From Streptomyces harbinensis (lineage in GTDB: Bacteria > Actinomycetota > Actinomycetes > Streptomycetales > Streptomycetaceae): DNA of 64,000 nt. The stretch is from NCBI RefSeq assembly GCF_900116145.1, contig NZ_FPAB01000008.1, positions 1-64,000 on the forward strand. Direction: 5' to 3'. Of this stretch, positions 25,103 through 33,157 are shown one piece after another. The notes below the pieces were generated by a model that ran no database searches, was not told the DNA's origin, and saw nothing but the letters and a program-made list of their open reading frames with translations. Numbering within the stretch: the stretch's first letter is position 1; each line of letters opens with the position of its first letter. The position numbers and the translations under genes were made by a program.

Positions 25103-25675
25103 TCAGTGGCGGGGGTGGGCCCGGCGGCGGTAGAGGGCGAGGCCGCCGGCGAGGGCGGCGAGGGTGAGGCCGGCGCCGGCCAGGAGGGCGGGGGTGTGGT
25201 CGGTGTGGGAGCCGCCGGTGCCGGCCTGGGAGCCGAGGGTGGGGCGGGTGGTGGAGTCGGCGGTGGGGCCGGTGGCGTCCTTGGCCGGGCCGGTGGTGGG
25301 GGTGGCCGCGGGGGTGGGGGTGGCCGCGGCGGCGACGGTGTTGTCGATGGCGAGGGTGGTGCGGCCGGTCTGTCCGCCGCAGGTGAAAGTGACGTCGAAG
25401 GTGGTACCGGGGCGGGCGGCGGGGTTGACGGTGGTGCGGGCGCTCTGCGTCTGGCCGGGGGTGCCGAGGCCGATGCGTTCGAAGGCGCCGGATTCGGCGA
25501 AGGCCTCGTCGCCGGTGCAGCCGGTGGCGGTGAGGGTGACGGTGGCGCCGGGCTGGACGGTGCGCGGGGAGACGCTGAAGGCGAAGCCGTTCTCCTGGGC
25601 GGGCGCTGGGGCGGCGGCGGTGAGGGCTATGCCGGTGAGTGCGGTGAGCGCGAGGGCTTTGCGGGGTGTGGCCAT
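25103..25675 (-). CDS. Cell-surface protein with C-terminal membrane anchor
   Basis: This 190-residue protein has a signal peptide at 1-27 (..GIALTAAAPAPAQ). A beta-sandwich-like domain with two cysteines (residues 30-110: FSVSPRTVQPGATVTLTATGC .. VTFTCGGQTG) is followed by an Ala/Thr/Pro-rich stalk (115-160) and a final hydrophobic helix with RRR tail (LLAGAGLTLAALAGGLALYRRRAHPRH). The end resembles a sorting-type C-terminus but lacks a clean LPxTG before the helix. It is encoded just after a class F sortase, so it is either the sortase substrate or a partner. Confidence 0.8.
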   Translation of the reverse strand: MATPRKALALTALTGIALTAAAPAPAQENGFAFSVSPRTVQPGATVTLTATGCTGDEAFAESGAFERIGLGTPGQTQSARTTVNPAARPGTTFDVTFTCGGQTGRTTLAIDNTVAAAATPTPAATPTTGPAKDATGPTADSTTRPTLGSQAGTGGSHTDHTPALLAGAGLTLAALAGGLALYRRRAHPRH

Positions 25676-25792
25676 GGGGGCTCCTGGGGTGGGTGAGCGG
25701 TGTGGGGTGCTGTGTGCTGGGTGACGCTAGGCGGGGTGGGGGTGTGCGGCCACGCGGGTGGGGTGAACGGGTCACCGGTGCGGCTGTTCGGG

Positions 25793-26431
25793 TCAGCGGG
25801 TGCCGGTGAGGGTGGCGTAGACGACGACGTTGCCGGTGTAGCCGGTGTCGGGGTGGTAGGTGCCGCCGCAGGTGAGGACGCGGAGTTCGGGGTTTCCGGT
25901 GTCGGCGTAGACGCGCTCGGGGAGGCGGTCCTTGTCGTGTACGGCCACCTCGTGGACGGTGAAGTCCAAGGTGGTGCCGTCGTCGCGGTGGACGCCGATG
26001 GTGTCGCCGGGGGTGAGGGTGCCGAGGGCGTAGAAGACGGCGGGGCCGGCGGCGGTGTCGACGTGGCCGGTGAGGACGGCGGTGCCGCGGGTGCCGGGTG
26101 CGGGGGCGTCGGCGTACCAGCCGGCGAGGTGTCCGGCTTCGGGGGGCGGGGCCTGGAGCCAGCCGTCGGGGTCGAGGCCGACGGGGGTGAGGGGTGCGTC
26201 GACGCCGATGGTGGGGATGGTGACGCGGGTGGGGGTGGCGGCCGGCTGGGGATGGGCGGGCTGCGGGGTCGTGGTGGTGGTGCCGTGGCCGGCGGGCTGG
26301 GGCGGCCCGCCGGGCGCGGTGGCGTGGTGGATGAGCTGGAGGCCGAGGACGAGGGCGCAGCCGAGGGCGGCGGCGGCCAGGCGGGGGCCCCAGCTGTCGC
26401 GGTCGGGGGGTGGCCGGCTGGTGAGGTGCAT
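25793..26431 (-). CDS. Class F sortase
   Basis: This 212-residue protein has an N-terminal membrane anchor (LAAAALGCALVLGLQLIHHA), a Pro/Thr-rich linker to about 65, and a sortase domain starting RVTIPTIGVDAPLTPVGLD. Catalytic residues are His123 in LTGHVDT and Cys188 in LTCGG; the Arg usually seen a few strands later would be the C-terminal Arg212 or is missing, so this point is uncertain. Class F sortases of actinobacteria are poorly characterised transpeptidases on the outer membrane face. The downstream gene (118 bp away) encodes an anchored surface protein. Confidence 0.9.
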   Translation of the reverse strand: MHLTSRPPPDRDSWGPRLAAAALGCALVLGLQLIHHATAPGGPPQPAGHGTTTTTPQPAHPQPAATPTRVTIPTIGVDAPLTPVGLDPDGWLQAPPPEAGHLAGWYADAPAPGTRGTAVLTGHVDTAAGPAVFYALGTLTPGDTIGVHRDDGTTLDFTVHEVAVHDKDRLPERVYADTGNPELRVLTCGGTYHPDTGYTGNVVVYATLTGTR

Positions 26432-26520
26432 GGCGGTTCACCGTTGGTGGGGGTCTCCCCCGGTGGGGGGCCGTCAGGCACACGGTAGGGCGCGGCCGGC
26501 GGGGCCGCGATCCGGCCGGG

Positions 26521-27543
26521 TCAGGTGCCGACGGGGACGCCGGCCTCCAGGTTGAGGGGGCGGCCCCGGGTGCGGGCCTGCAGGGCCCAGTGGAGGCGGT
26601 CGTGGCGGTTCGGGGAGAGCAGGGTCCGTGCTTCGTCCTCGGTGGTGAAGCGCCAGGCGCGCAGTTCGTCGCGGGGCAGCCGGATGGCGTGGATCTGGTC
26701 GGGGGTGAGGCGGCGGCCGTCGAAGAGGAGGCGGAGTCCGCCGGGCCGGGTGGGGTGGGGTGGTTCCCAGTCGACGATGAGGAGGTCGGGCTGGTGGGGC
26801 AGGCGCAGGCCGAGTTCTTCGGCGACTTCGCGGAGGGCGGCGCGGGCGGGTGGTTCGCCGGGTTCGACGATGCCGCCGGGGAATTCCCAGCCGGGTTTGT
26901 AGGTGGGGTCGACCAGGAGGACCCGGTCGCGGTCGTCGAAGAGGAGCATGCCGGCGGCGAGGGTTTCGGTGCGTGGTGGCGGGGTCTGGACGATGGGGCA
27001 GGTGCCTTCGTCGCGGCCGATGGCGTCGGCGAGGGCTTCGGCGGTGCGGCGTGGGGTGTGCAGGTGGGTGTCGAGGGTGTGGGCGTCGCGGGTGAGCCAG
27101 GGCAGGGCGTCGGTGTAGTGGGGCAGGTGGGTGAGGCACCAGTGGCGGGTGGCGGCGCCGTCGGTGGTGGTGCGGCGGTCGATGCGGGCGCGCAGGAACG
27201 TTTCTTCGAGGTGCAGCAGGAAGTGCCGTACGGCGATGCCGCGGGACGCGAGGCCGCCGAAGATCTCGTCGCGGTGCTCCTGGTCGAGCAGGGTCATGGG
27301 GACGATGAGCGGCCCGGGGATCTCCGAGAGCAGGGCGGCGGCGGTGTCGACCACCAGGCGCCGCCAGGACGGGAGTTCGCTCACGTCGTCGACCTGGGCG
27401 AGGCGTTCCTTGGGGAGTGTGGCGCGCAGGCTGGCCCCGGCCAGCTCGGGTTCGAAGAGCCGGCTGCCCGGCAGCAGGTCGGTCAGTTCCCGTGCGGCCG
27501 TGGTCTTGCCGGCACCGAAGGCGCCGTTCAGCCAGATGATCAC
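26521..27543 (-). CDS. P-loop kinase-Nudix hydrolase fusion
   Basis: This 340-residue protein has two domains. Residues 1-180 form a P-loop NTPase/kinase-like domain (MIIWLNGAFGAGKTTAARELTDLLPG; later HFLLHLEETFLRARIDRR), similar to AAA/zeta-like small kinases. Residues 195-320 are a Nudix domain with the box GGIVEPGEPPARAALREVAEELGL, matching Gx5Ex7REUxEExGU. This pairing suggests one protein that phosphorylates a small molecule or nucleotide and also cleaves an X-diphosphate. The substrate is unknown. It lies 28 bp after a ROK kinase gene on the same strand and is probably co-transcribed. Confidence 0.88.
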   Translation of the reverse strand: MIIWLNGAFGAGKTTAARELTDLLPGSRLFEPELAGASLRATLPKERLAQVDDVSELPSWRRLVVDTAAALLSEIPGPLIVPMTLLDQEHRDEIFGGLASRGIAVRHFLLHLEETFLRARIDRRTTTDGAATRHWCLTHLPHYTDALPWLTRDAHTLDTHLHTPRRTAEALADAIGRDEGTCPIVQTPPPRTETLAAGMLLFDDRDRVLLVDPTYKPGWEFPGGIVEPGEPPARAALREVAEELGLRLPHQPDLLIVDWEPPHPTRPGGLRLLFDGRRLTPDQIHAIRLPRDELRAWRFTTEDEARTLLSPNRHDRLHWALQARTRGRPLNLEAGVPVGT

Positions 27544-27571
27544 GGATCCCCCTCCTTATTTCGCCCGTGAG

Positions 27572-28534
27572 TCAGTTGCCCGCTTGTCCTGGTATCAAAA
27601 ACGTGTCCGAACCGCTGTGGCAGACCGCCGCGGCGCCGACCAGGCCGGCGTCGGTGCCCAGTTGGGCCGGGACGACCTCGATGCCCCGGACGTACGGCAG
27701 GGCGGCGTACGTGTGCAGGGCTTCGCGCAGGGGGGTGAACAGTACGTCCCCGGCCTGGCTGACGCCGCCGCCGACGACGACCACGTCGAGTTCGACGAGG
27801 GTGGCGGTGGCGGCGATGCCGGCGGCCAGGGCGCGGGCGGAGCGGTCGTAGGCGGCGCGGGCCACGGGGTGGCCGGCCCGGGCGTCCGCGGCGACGGCGG
27901 CGGCGGTGGGCGCGGTGCCGGGTGCGGGCTGCCAGCCGGAGGCTTGTGCCCAGGCGGCGATGTGGGTGCCGCTGGCGATGCGTTCGACGCAGCCGCGGCC
28001 TCCGCAGGCGCAGGGGTCGCCGTCGAGGTCGACGCTGATGTGGCCGATGTGGCCGGCGTTGCCGGTGGGGCCGGAGTGGAGCCGGCCGCCCAGGACGAGT
28101 CCGCCGCCGACGCCGGTGGAGACCACCATGCACAGGGCGTTGTCGTGGCCGCGGGCGGCGCCGCGCCAGTGTTCGCCCGCGGCGATGGCGCTGCCGTCGC
28201 CGACGAGGGTGACCGGCAGCGCGCCGGTGGTCGCGCGGACGCCGGCCACCAGCGGGAAGTCGCGCCAGGCGGGGATGTTGACGGGGCTGACGGTGCCGGT
28301 GCGGGCGTCGACGGGGCCTGCGCTGCCGATGCCGACGGCGCCCACCCGGGGCCAGCGTGGGTCGGCGGTGAGGGCGGTGAGGACGGCGGTGACGGCGGCC
28401 AGCACCCGGGGTGCCGGTTCCCGGGCGGGGGTGGGGCGCTGGGCGCGGGCCAGCACGGTGCCGTCGCCGTCCACGAGGGCGGCGGCGACTTTGGTGCCGC
28501 CGATGTCCACGGCGGCGACAAGATCCAGGCTCAT
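27572..28534 (-). CDS. ROK-family sugar kinase
   Basis: This 320-residue protein has the ROK kinase features that the regulator at 19744 lacks: ATP-binding VAAVDIGGTKVAAALVDGDG at the N-terminus, catalytic-type Asp in VTLVGDGSAIAAGEH, GNAGHIGH, and the zinc motif CACGGRGCVERIASG (CxCGxxGCxE). There is no DNA-binding domain. It phosphorylates a hexose or amino sugar, possibly glucose, but the substrate is unproven. It sits in a same-strand run after the DUF6986 gene (44 bp gap) and before the kinase-Nudix gene. Confidence 0.9.
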   Translation of the reverse strand: MSLDLVAAVDIGGTKVAAALVDGDGTVLARAQRPTPAREPAPRVLAAVTAVLTALTADPRWPRVGAVGIGSAGPVDARTGTVSPVNIPAWRDFPLVAGVRATTGALPVTLVGDGSAIAAGEHWRGAARGHDNALCMVVSTGVGGGLVLGGRLHSGPTGNAGHIGHISVDLDGDPCACGGRGCVERIASGTHIAAWAQASGWQPAPGTAPTAAAVAADARAGHPVARAAYDRSARALAAGIAATATLVELDVVVVGGGVSQAGDVLFTPLREALHTYAALPYVRGIEVVPAQLGTDAGLVGAAAVCHSGSDTFLIPGQAGN

Positions 28535-28578
28535 GGGGTGGAAGCCTGTCCGGAACGGGGCGGGTTGTCCAGTGCCGG

Positions 28579-29856
28579 TCAGTGCGGCGGGCCGGCGAGG
28601 GTGTGCAGGGTGTCGGGTCCTGCGCCGGTGGCGGTGGTGATCTCCTCCGGGTCGAGGGCGCCGCAGTGCAGGCCGCGCAGCAGGAAGCCGGCCAGGGCGC
28701 GGACGGTGGCGGGTTCGTCGAGGACGGTGGTGTTCCCGGGGCCGGCGCCGAGGTGGGCGGCGAGCCGGCGGGCGGCGTCGGGCAGGCCCTGGCGGTAGAA
28801 GGCGTACACGGCGGCGTAGCGGGTGGGGAGCTGGCCGGGGTGCATGTCCCAGCCCTGGTAGTAGGCGCGGGCGAGGGAGCGCGCCACGAGCGCGTGGTGG
28901 TGGCGCCAGGCGTGGTGGACCTGTGCGGTGTCGCCGGTGGGCAGCAGGTTGGTGGAGCCGTCGGACAGCCGGACGCCGGTGCCGGCCGCGGCGGCTTGCA
29001 TGACGGCCTTGGCGTGGTCGGCGGCGGGGTGGTCCGGGGCCTGGTGGGCGGCGCCGACGGAGCAGGCGGCGCTGTAGTCGAAGGTGCCGTAGTGGAGGGC
29101 TTCGACACGGGTGGGGGCGGCGGCGATGAGGCGGGCGACGGTGGCGCGGCCGTCGGCGCCGACGATGGCCTGGGTGGTCTCGATCTGGATCTCGAAGGTG
29201 AGCCGGCCGGCCGGGAGGCCGGTGGCGGTCTCGAAGGCGTCGCAGAGCCGGGCCATGGCGGTGACCTGGTCGGGGTGGGAGACCTTGGGGAGGGTCAGGC
29301 GCAGCGGGGCGGGGAGGGAGCCGGCGTCCAGGAGGGCGCTGAGGAAGAGGTCGAGGGTGCGGATGGCGCGGTCGCGTACGGGGGCTTCGAGGCTCTTGAA
29401 GCGGATGCCGACGCCGGGTGGGGCGGTGCCCTGGCGGCGGGCGGTGGTGAGGTGGGCGGCGGCGCGCAGGGCGGCGGCGTCCTCTTCGCTGTCGGGGCGC
29501 CGGCCGTAGCCGTCCTCGAAGTCGATGCGCAGGTCCTCGACGGGTTCACGGGTGAGTTTGGCGCGGACGCGGTGGTGGATCTCCTCGGCGAGGTGGGGTG
29601 GGAGGCCGAGGACGGTGGCGAACGTGGCCGGGTCGGGGGCGTGGGTGTCGAGGAGGGCGAGGGCGGCGGTGCCCCAGGCGGGGGCGGTGCCGGGGGTGAA
29701 GCGGTCGGCGGGGACGTAGACGGTGTGGACGGGTTGCCGGGTGGCACGCTCGCCCGGGTAGTGGCGGGCGAGGTGGGCGTCGGCCCCGGCGAGGGAGGCG
29801 GCGATCTCGTGCCGGGTGGCGGCGGGGATGCTGGTGCGGGCGCGGTGCTGGTCCAT
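28579..29856 (-). CDS. DUF6986 / HpcH-HpaI aldolase-like protein
   Basis: This 425-residue protein starts at ATG 29856 after GAGGAG. It shows the TIM-barrel signature of the citrate-lyase-beta/HpcH family: DLRIDFEDGYGRR with metal-binding acidic residues, FKSLEAPVRDRAIRTLDLFL, LTLPKVSHPDQV, and LTFEIQIETTQAIV with the conserved Glu. I recognise it as the actinobacterial protein now called DUF6986. The reaction is unknown, probably C-C bond cleavage of a CoA ester or oxo-acid. It is first in a likely three-gene run with a sugar kinase and a kinase-Nudix protein. A perfect palindrome lies 20 bp before the start codon. Confidence 0.85.
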   Translation of the reverse strand: MDQHRARTSIPAATRHEIAASLAGADAHLARHYPGERATRQPVHTVYVPADRFTPGTAPAWGTAALALLDTHAPDPATFATVLGLPPHLAEEIHHRVRAKLTREPVEDLRIDFEDGYGRRPDSEEDAAALRAAAHLTTARRQGTAPPGVGIRFKSLEAPVRDRAIRTLDLFLSALLDAGSLPAPLRLTLPKVSHPDQVTAMARLCDAFETATGLPAGRLTFEIQIETTQAIVGADGRATVARLIAAAPTRVEALHYGTFDYSAACSVGAAHQAPDHPAADHAKAVMQAAAAGTGVRLSDGSTNLLPTGDTAQVHHAWRHHHALVARSLARAYYQGWDMHPGQLPTRYAAVYAFYRQGLPDAARRLAAHLGAGPGNTTVLDEPATVRALAGFLLRGLHCGALDPEEITTATGAGPDTLHTLAGPPH

Positions 29857-29876
29857 CGGCGGCTCCTCGCCCCGTT

Positions 29877-29895
29877 GTTCAACAGGTTGTTGAAC
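29877..29895. promoter_or_regulatory. Palindromic operator before the DUF6986 gene
   Basis: GTTCAACA-GGT-TGTTGAAC is a perfect inverted repeat (8-bp arms, 3-bp centre) ending 20 bp upstream of the start codon. Shape and position fit a repressor of the GntR or IclR type; no regulator gene is adjacent. Confidence 0.65.
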
Positions 29896-29921
29896 GAAGC
29901 TAACGGGCGCGGGGCGCAAGG

Positions 29922-29955
29922 ACAACGGCGCCCGCCGTGGGGCGGGCGCCGTTGT
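29922..29955 (-). terminator. Terminator after etfA
   Basis: ACAACGGCGCCCGCC and GGCGGGCGCCGTTGT form a perfect 15-bp stem with a GTGG loop, 26 bp past the etfA stop. It separates the etfBA transcript from the DUF6986 gene. Confidence 0.88.
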
Positions 29956-29981
29956 GGTGGGCTGCGGGGTGTGCCGCGGGG

Positions 29982-30944
29982 TCAGCCCTTGCGGGACTTG
30001 ATCTCCTCGGTGAGCTTGGGCAGGACCTCGAAGAGGTCGCCGACGACGCCGTAGTCGACCAGCTCGAAGATGGGTGCTTCGGGGTCCTTGTTGACGGCGA
30101 CGATGGTCTTGGAGGTCTGCATGCCGGCCCGGTGCTGGATGGCGCCGGAGATGCCGGCGGCGATGTACAGCTGCGGGGAGACGCTCTTGCCGGTCTGGCC
30201 GACCTGGTGGGAGTGCGGGTACCAGCCGGCGTCGACGGCGGCGCGGGAGGCGCCGACGGCGGCGCCGAGGGAGTCGGCGAGGGCTTCGATGACGGCGAAG
30301 TTGTCGGCGCCGCCGACGCCGCGTCCGCCGGAGACGACGATGGCGGCCTCGGTCAGCTCGGGGCGTCCGCTGGATTCGCGGGGGGTGCGGGAGGTGACCT
30401 TGGTGCCGGTGGCGGCCTCGCCGAAGGTGACCTCCAGCGGCTCGGTGGTGCCGGCGGCGGGGGCGGCCTCGGGGGTGGCCGAGTTGGGCTTGACGGTGAT
30501 GACCGGTGTGCCCTGGGTGACCCGGGAGGTGGTGGTGTAGGCGGCGGCGAACACCGACTGGGTGGCGACCGGCCCCTGGTCGTCGGTGGTGAGGTCCACG
30601 GCGTCGGTGATGATGCCGGAGCCGAGCCGTACGGCGAGGCGGGCGGCGATCTCCTTGCCCTCGGGGGACGAGGGCAGCAGGACGGCGGCCGGGCGGACCG
30701 CGTCGTGGGCGGCCTGAAGGGCGTCGACCTTGGGGACGATCGCGTAGTCGGCGAATTCGGGGGCGTCGGCGGTCAGGATGCGGACGGCGCCGTGTTCGGC
30801 GAGGGTGGCGGCGGCGTCCTGGGCGCCGGTGCCGAGGAAGACGGCGACCGGGTCGCCGAGGCGGCGGGCGAGGGCGAGCAGTTCCAGAGTGGGCTTGCGG
30901 ACGGCGCCGTCGAGGTGGTCGACATGGACGAGGACTTCAGCCAT
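29982..30944 (-). CDS. etfA: Electron transfer flavoprotein alpha subunit
   Basis: This 320-residue protein has the ETF alpha N-terminal domain (MAEVLVHVDHLDGAVRKPTLELLALARRLG) and C-terminal FAD-binding domain (AAIVVSGGRGVGGADNFAVIEALADSLGAAVGASRAAVDAGW .. GQTGKSVSPQLYIAAGISGAIQHRAGM), complete. With EtfB it carries electrons from acyl-CoA and related dehydrogenases to the quinone pool. It follows etfB by 51 bp. A strong terminator follows. Confidence 0.96.
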   Translation of the reverse strand: MAEVLVHVDHLDGAVRKPTLELLALARRLGDPVAVFLGTGAQDAAATLAEHGAVRILTADAPEFADYAIVPKVDALQAAHDAVRPAAVLLPSSPEGKEIAARLAVRLGSGIITDAVDLTTDDQGPVATQSVFAAAYTTTSRVTQGTPVITVKPNSATPEAAPAAGTTEPLEVTFGEAATGTKVTSRTPRESSGRPELTEAAIVVSGGRGVGGADNFAVIEALADSLGAAVGASRAAVDAGWYPHSHQVGQTGKSVSPQLYIAAGISGAIQHRAGMQTSKTIVAVNKDPEAPIFELVDYGVVGDLFEVLPKLTEEIKSRKG

Positions 30945-30995
30945 GGGTGTGTCTCCTGCGGAAGGTGCGTGCGGCGTGCTGGGGGCGGGCGGCGG

Positions 30996-31793
30996 TCAGA
31001 TGAACTTCTGGCCGGCGAGGAAGCCCGCCAGCGCTCCGGCGCCCTCGCCCTCGTCGGTGACGACCTCGCCGGCGGTGCGTGCCGGGCGCTCGGTGGCGGA
31101 GATGACCTCGGTGCGGGCGCCGGCCAGGCCGACCTCGGCGGCGTCGAGGTCGAGGTCCTCCAGGTCCAGGGCTTCGACGGGCTTCTTCTTGGCGGCCATG
31201 ATGCCCTTGAAGGAGGGGTAGCGGGCCTCGCCGGACTGGTCGGTGACAGAGATGACGGCGGGCAGCCGGGCGCTGAGGTGCTCGGTGGCGGTGTCGCCGT
31301 CGCGGCGGCCGTTGACGGCGCCGTCGGCGACGGTCACCTCGGACAGCAGGGTGGCCTGGGGGACGGCGAGGCGCTCGGCGATCATGGCGGGCAGGACGCC
31401 CATGACGCCGTCGGTGGAGGCCATGCCGCAGACGACGAGGTCGTAGCCGATGTGCTCGATGGCCTTGGCGAGCACCAGGGAGGTGGCGAGGGCGTCGCTG
31501 CCGTGCAGGTCGTCGTCCTCGACGTGGACGGCCTTGTCGGCGCCCATGGACAGGGCCTTGCGCAGGGCGTCGGCGGCGTCCTCGGGCCCGACGGTGAGGA
31601 CGGTGATCTCGGCTTCCTCGCCGGCCTCGCGGGTGCTCTCGGCGATCTGGAGGGCCTGTTCGACGGCGTACTCGTCGAGTTCGGACAGCAGGCCGTCGAC
31701 GTCCTCGCGGTCGAGCGTCCAGTCCTCGGCGAAGTGCCGGTCCCCGGTGGCGTCGGGCACGTACTTCACACAGACAACGATCCTCAGGCTCAC
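30996..31793 (-). CDS. etfB: Electron transfer flavoprotein beta subunit
   Basis: This 265-residue protein begins MSLRIVVCVKYVPDATGDRHF, the standard EtfB start, with the AMP-binding region near GMASTDGVMGVLPAMIAERLAVP and the recognition loop LEDLDLDAAEVGLAGARTEV. First gene of a two-gene operon with etfA. Upstream lie a well-formed promoter and a 14-bp palindrome over the transcription start (separate entry), so the operon is probably repressed under some conditions, plausibly linked to fatty-acid oxidation. Confidence 0.96.
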   Translation of the reverse strand: MSLRIVVCVKYVPDATGDRHFAEDWTLDREDVDGLLSELDEYAVEQALQIAESTREAGEEAEITVLTVGPEDAADALRKALSMGADKAVHVEDDDLHGSDALATSLVLAKAIEHIGYDLVVCGMASTDGVMGVLPAMIAERLAVPQATLLSEVTVADGAVNGRRDGDTATEHLSARLPAVISVTDQSGEARYPSFKGIMAAKKKPVEALDLEDLDLDAAEVGLAGARTEVISATERPARTAGEVVTDEGEGAGALAGFLAGQKFI

Positions 31794-31818
31794 GCCGGCT
31801 CCTTAGCTCACCCGGTTG

Positions 31819-31867
31819 TTACTGGTCAGTAAACCCAGCCTATATGCCGCCCTCAAGCATGCCGCAA
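31819..31867 (-). promoter_or_regulatory. etfBA promoter with palindromic operator at the start site
   Basis: On the minus strand: -35 TTGCGG (31867-31862), 17-bp spacer, -10 TATAGG (31844-31839). Immediately downstream is the palindrome TTACTGACCAGTAA (31832-31819; arms TTACTG/CAGTAA, 2-bp centre), overlapping the expected +1. The layout is classical for repression. The palindrome resembles sites of TetR-type fatty-acid-degradation regulators as I remember them. Confidence 0.7.
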
Positions 31868-31878
31868 TGTGACCTGCG

Positions 31879-32241
31879 CTACGCGTCGGTGGGGCCGCCG
31901 GTCCCGCCGGCGAGGGCCGCGCCGAGCGCGGCGATGACGTCGGCCTTGCGGGGCAGCCCGGCGGCGCGGCGCACCACGCGCCCGGCGGCGTCCAGTACCA
32001 GTACGGTGGGGGTGGCGGTGATCCGCAGGGCGCGGACGGTCTCCAGGTGCGACTCGGCGTCGATCTCCACGTGGACCGTGCCGGGCACCATGGCGGCGAC
32101 CTGGGCCAGGATCCGCCGGGTGGCCGCGCAGGGCCGGCAGAAGGCGCTGGAGAAGTGCACCAGGGTGGCCCGCTCCCCCAGCGGTCCGGCGATGCCGAGC
32201 GCGGCCGGGGTCAGCGGCCCGGGGTGGTCGCTGCCGTCCAT
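31879..32241 (-). CDS. Thioredoxin-fold protein with CRPC motif
   Basis: This 120-residue protein starts at ATG 32241 after GGAGGG. The fold is thioredoxin-like: LVHFSSAFCRPCAATRRILAQVA with active site Cys35-Arg-Pro-Cys38, then VEIDAESHLETVRALRITATPTVLVLDAAGRVVRRAAG with the conserved cis-Pro before TVLVLD. The CRPC dipeptide differs from thioredoxin CGPC, so redox potential or partner may differ. No signal peptide; cytosolic disulfide reductase or a regulatory protein. Confidence 0.88.
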   Translation of the reverse strand: MDGSDHPGPLTPAALGIAGPLGERATLVHFSSAFCRPCAATRRILAQVAAMVPGTVHVEIDAESHLETVRALRITATPTVLVLDAAGRVVRRAAGLPRKADVIAALGAALAGGTGGPTDA

Positions 32242-32379
32242 CGTCACCCTCCGTCCGCCCCGGTCGATTGCCCGGGCTAGCCAATCACACCGGTGTCGGG
32301 GCACTATCTGCGGATGCCGGAAGTTACGGCAGCGTAGGTTGTGCGCGGTCACCGCGACCGCACGAATGAAGGGTCCCGC

Positions 32380-33090
32380 ATGGCAGAGCTCGTCTATCCG
32401 CCGGTCATCGCCGCCGCCAGGACGATGTTCAAGGCGCTCGATCTGCGCCTGGACATCTCCGGCAGCGAGCATGTACCGACCTCCGGCGGCGCCGTGCTGG
32501 TGAGCAACCACATCGGTTACCTGGACTTCGTCTTCGCGGGGTTCGCGGCCCGGCCGTCCAAGCGGCTGGTGCGGTTCATGGCCAAGGACTCGGTGTTCCG
32601 GCACAAGGTCTCCGGGCCGCTGATGCGGGGCATGAAGCACATCCCGGTGGACCGCAAGCAGGGAGAGCACGCCTTCCGGCACGCGCTGGAGTCGCTGCGG
32701 AGCGGGGAGATCGTGGGCGTGTTCCCGGAGGCGACGATATCGCCGTCGTTCACGCTGAAGAAGTTCAAGTCGGGTGCGGTGCGCATGGCGCAGGAGGCGC
32801 AGGTGCCGGTGCTGCCGGTGGCGCTGTGGGGCACGCAGCGGGTGTGGACCAAGGGCCGCAAGCGGGATCTGCGGCGGCGGCACTACCCGATCACCATCCG
32901 CATCGGGAAGCCGATGACGGCCGATCCGGCCGAGTCGGCGGTGACGCTGACTGAGCGGCTGCGGGAGCGGATGCAGGAGCTGCTGGAATCGGCCCAGGCG
33001 GCCTACCCGGAAGGGCCGCGCGGCCCCGAGGACACCTGGTGGCTGCCGGCCCATCTGGGCGGGACGGCGCCGGCCCCCAAGCACACCTAG
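32380..33090 (+). CDS. PlsC-type lysophospholipid acyltransferase
   Basis: This 236-residue protein starts at ATG 32380 after GAAGGG. Acyltransferase motifs: NHIGYLD (His44-x4-Asp49), motif II-type region KHIPVDRKQGEH, and FPEATISPS (motif III, FPEGT type); motif IV is VLPVALWGTQRVW. It transfers an acyl chain to a lysophosphatidate or related acceptor at the membrane. The C-terminus is Pro/Gly-rich. Divergent from the thioredoxin-like gene and followed by a terminator hairpin. Confidence 0.92.
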   Translation: MAELVYPPVIAAARTMFKALDLRLDISGSEHVPTSGGAVLVSNHIGYLDFVFAGFAARPSKRLVRFMAKDSVFRHKVSGPLMRGMKHIPVDRKQGEHAFRHALESLRSGEIVGVFPEATISPSFTLKKFKSGAVRMAQEAQVPVLPVALWGTQRVWTKGRKRDLRRRHYPITIRIGKPMTADPAESAVTLTERLRERMQELLESAQAAYPEGPRGPEDTWWLPAHLGGTAPAPKHT

Positions 33091-33100
33091 GACGGTGCGT

Positions 33101-33130
33101 GCCCGCCCGGACCGTCCGGTCCGGGCGGGC
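33101..33130. terminator. Terminator between convergent genes
   Basis: GCCCGCCCGGACC and GGTCCGGGCGGGC form a perfect 13-bp stem with a GTCC loop, between the acyltransferase stop and the end of the opposing lyase gene. Confidence 0.88.
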
Positions 33131-33157
33131 GCGCGGGCTCGGCGCGGGCCGGCCGGT

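Noticed and set aside
23511..26483. 990-codon minus-strand frame
   Set aside because: It runs opposite the M20 dipeptidase and across the sortase region out of frame; pure His/Arg/Pro composition.
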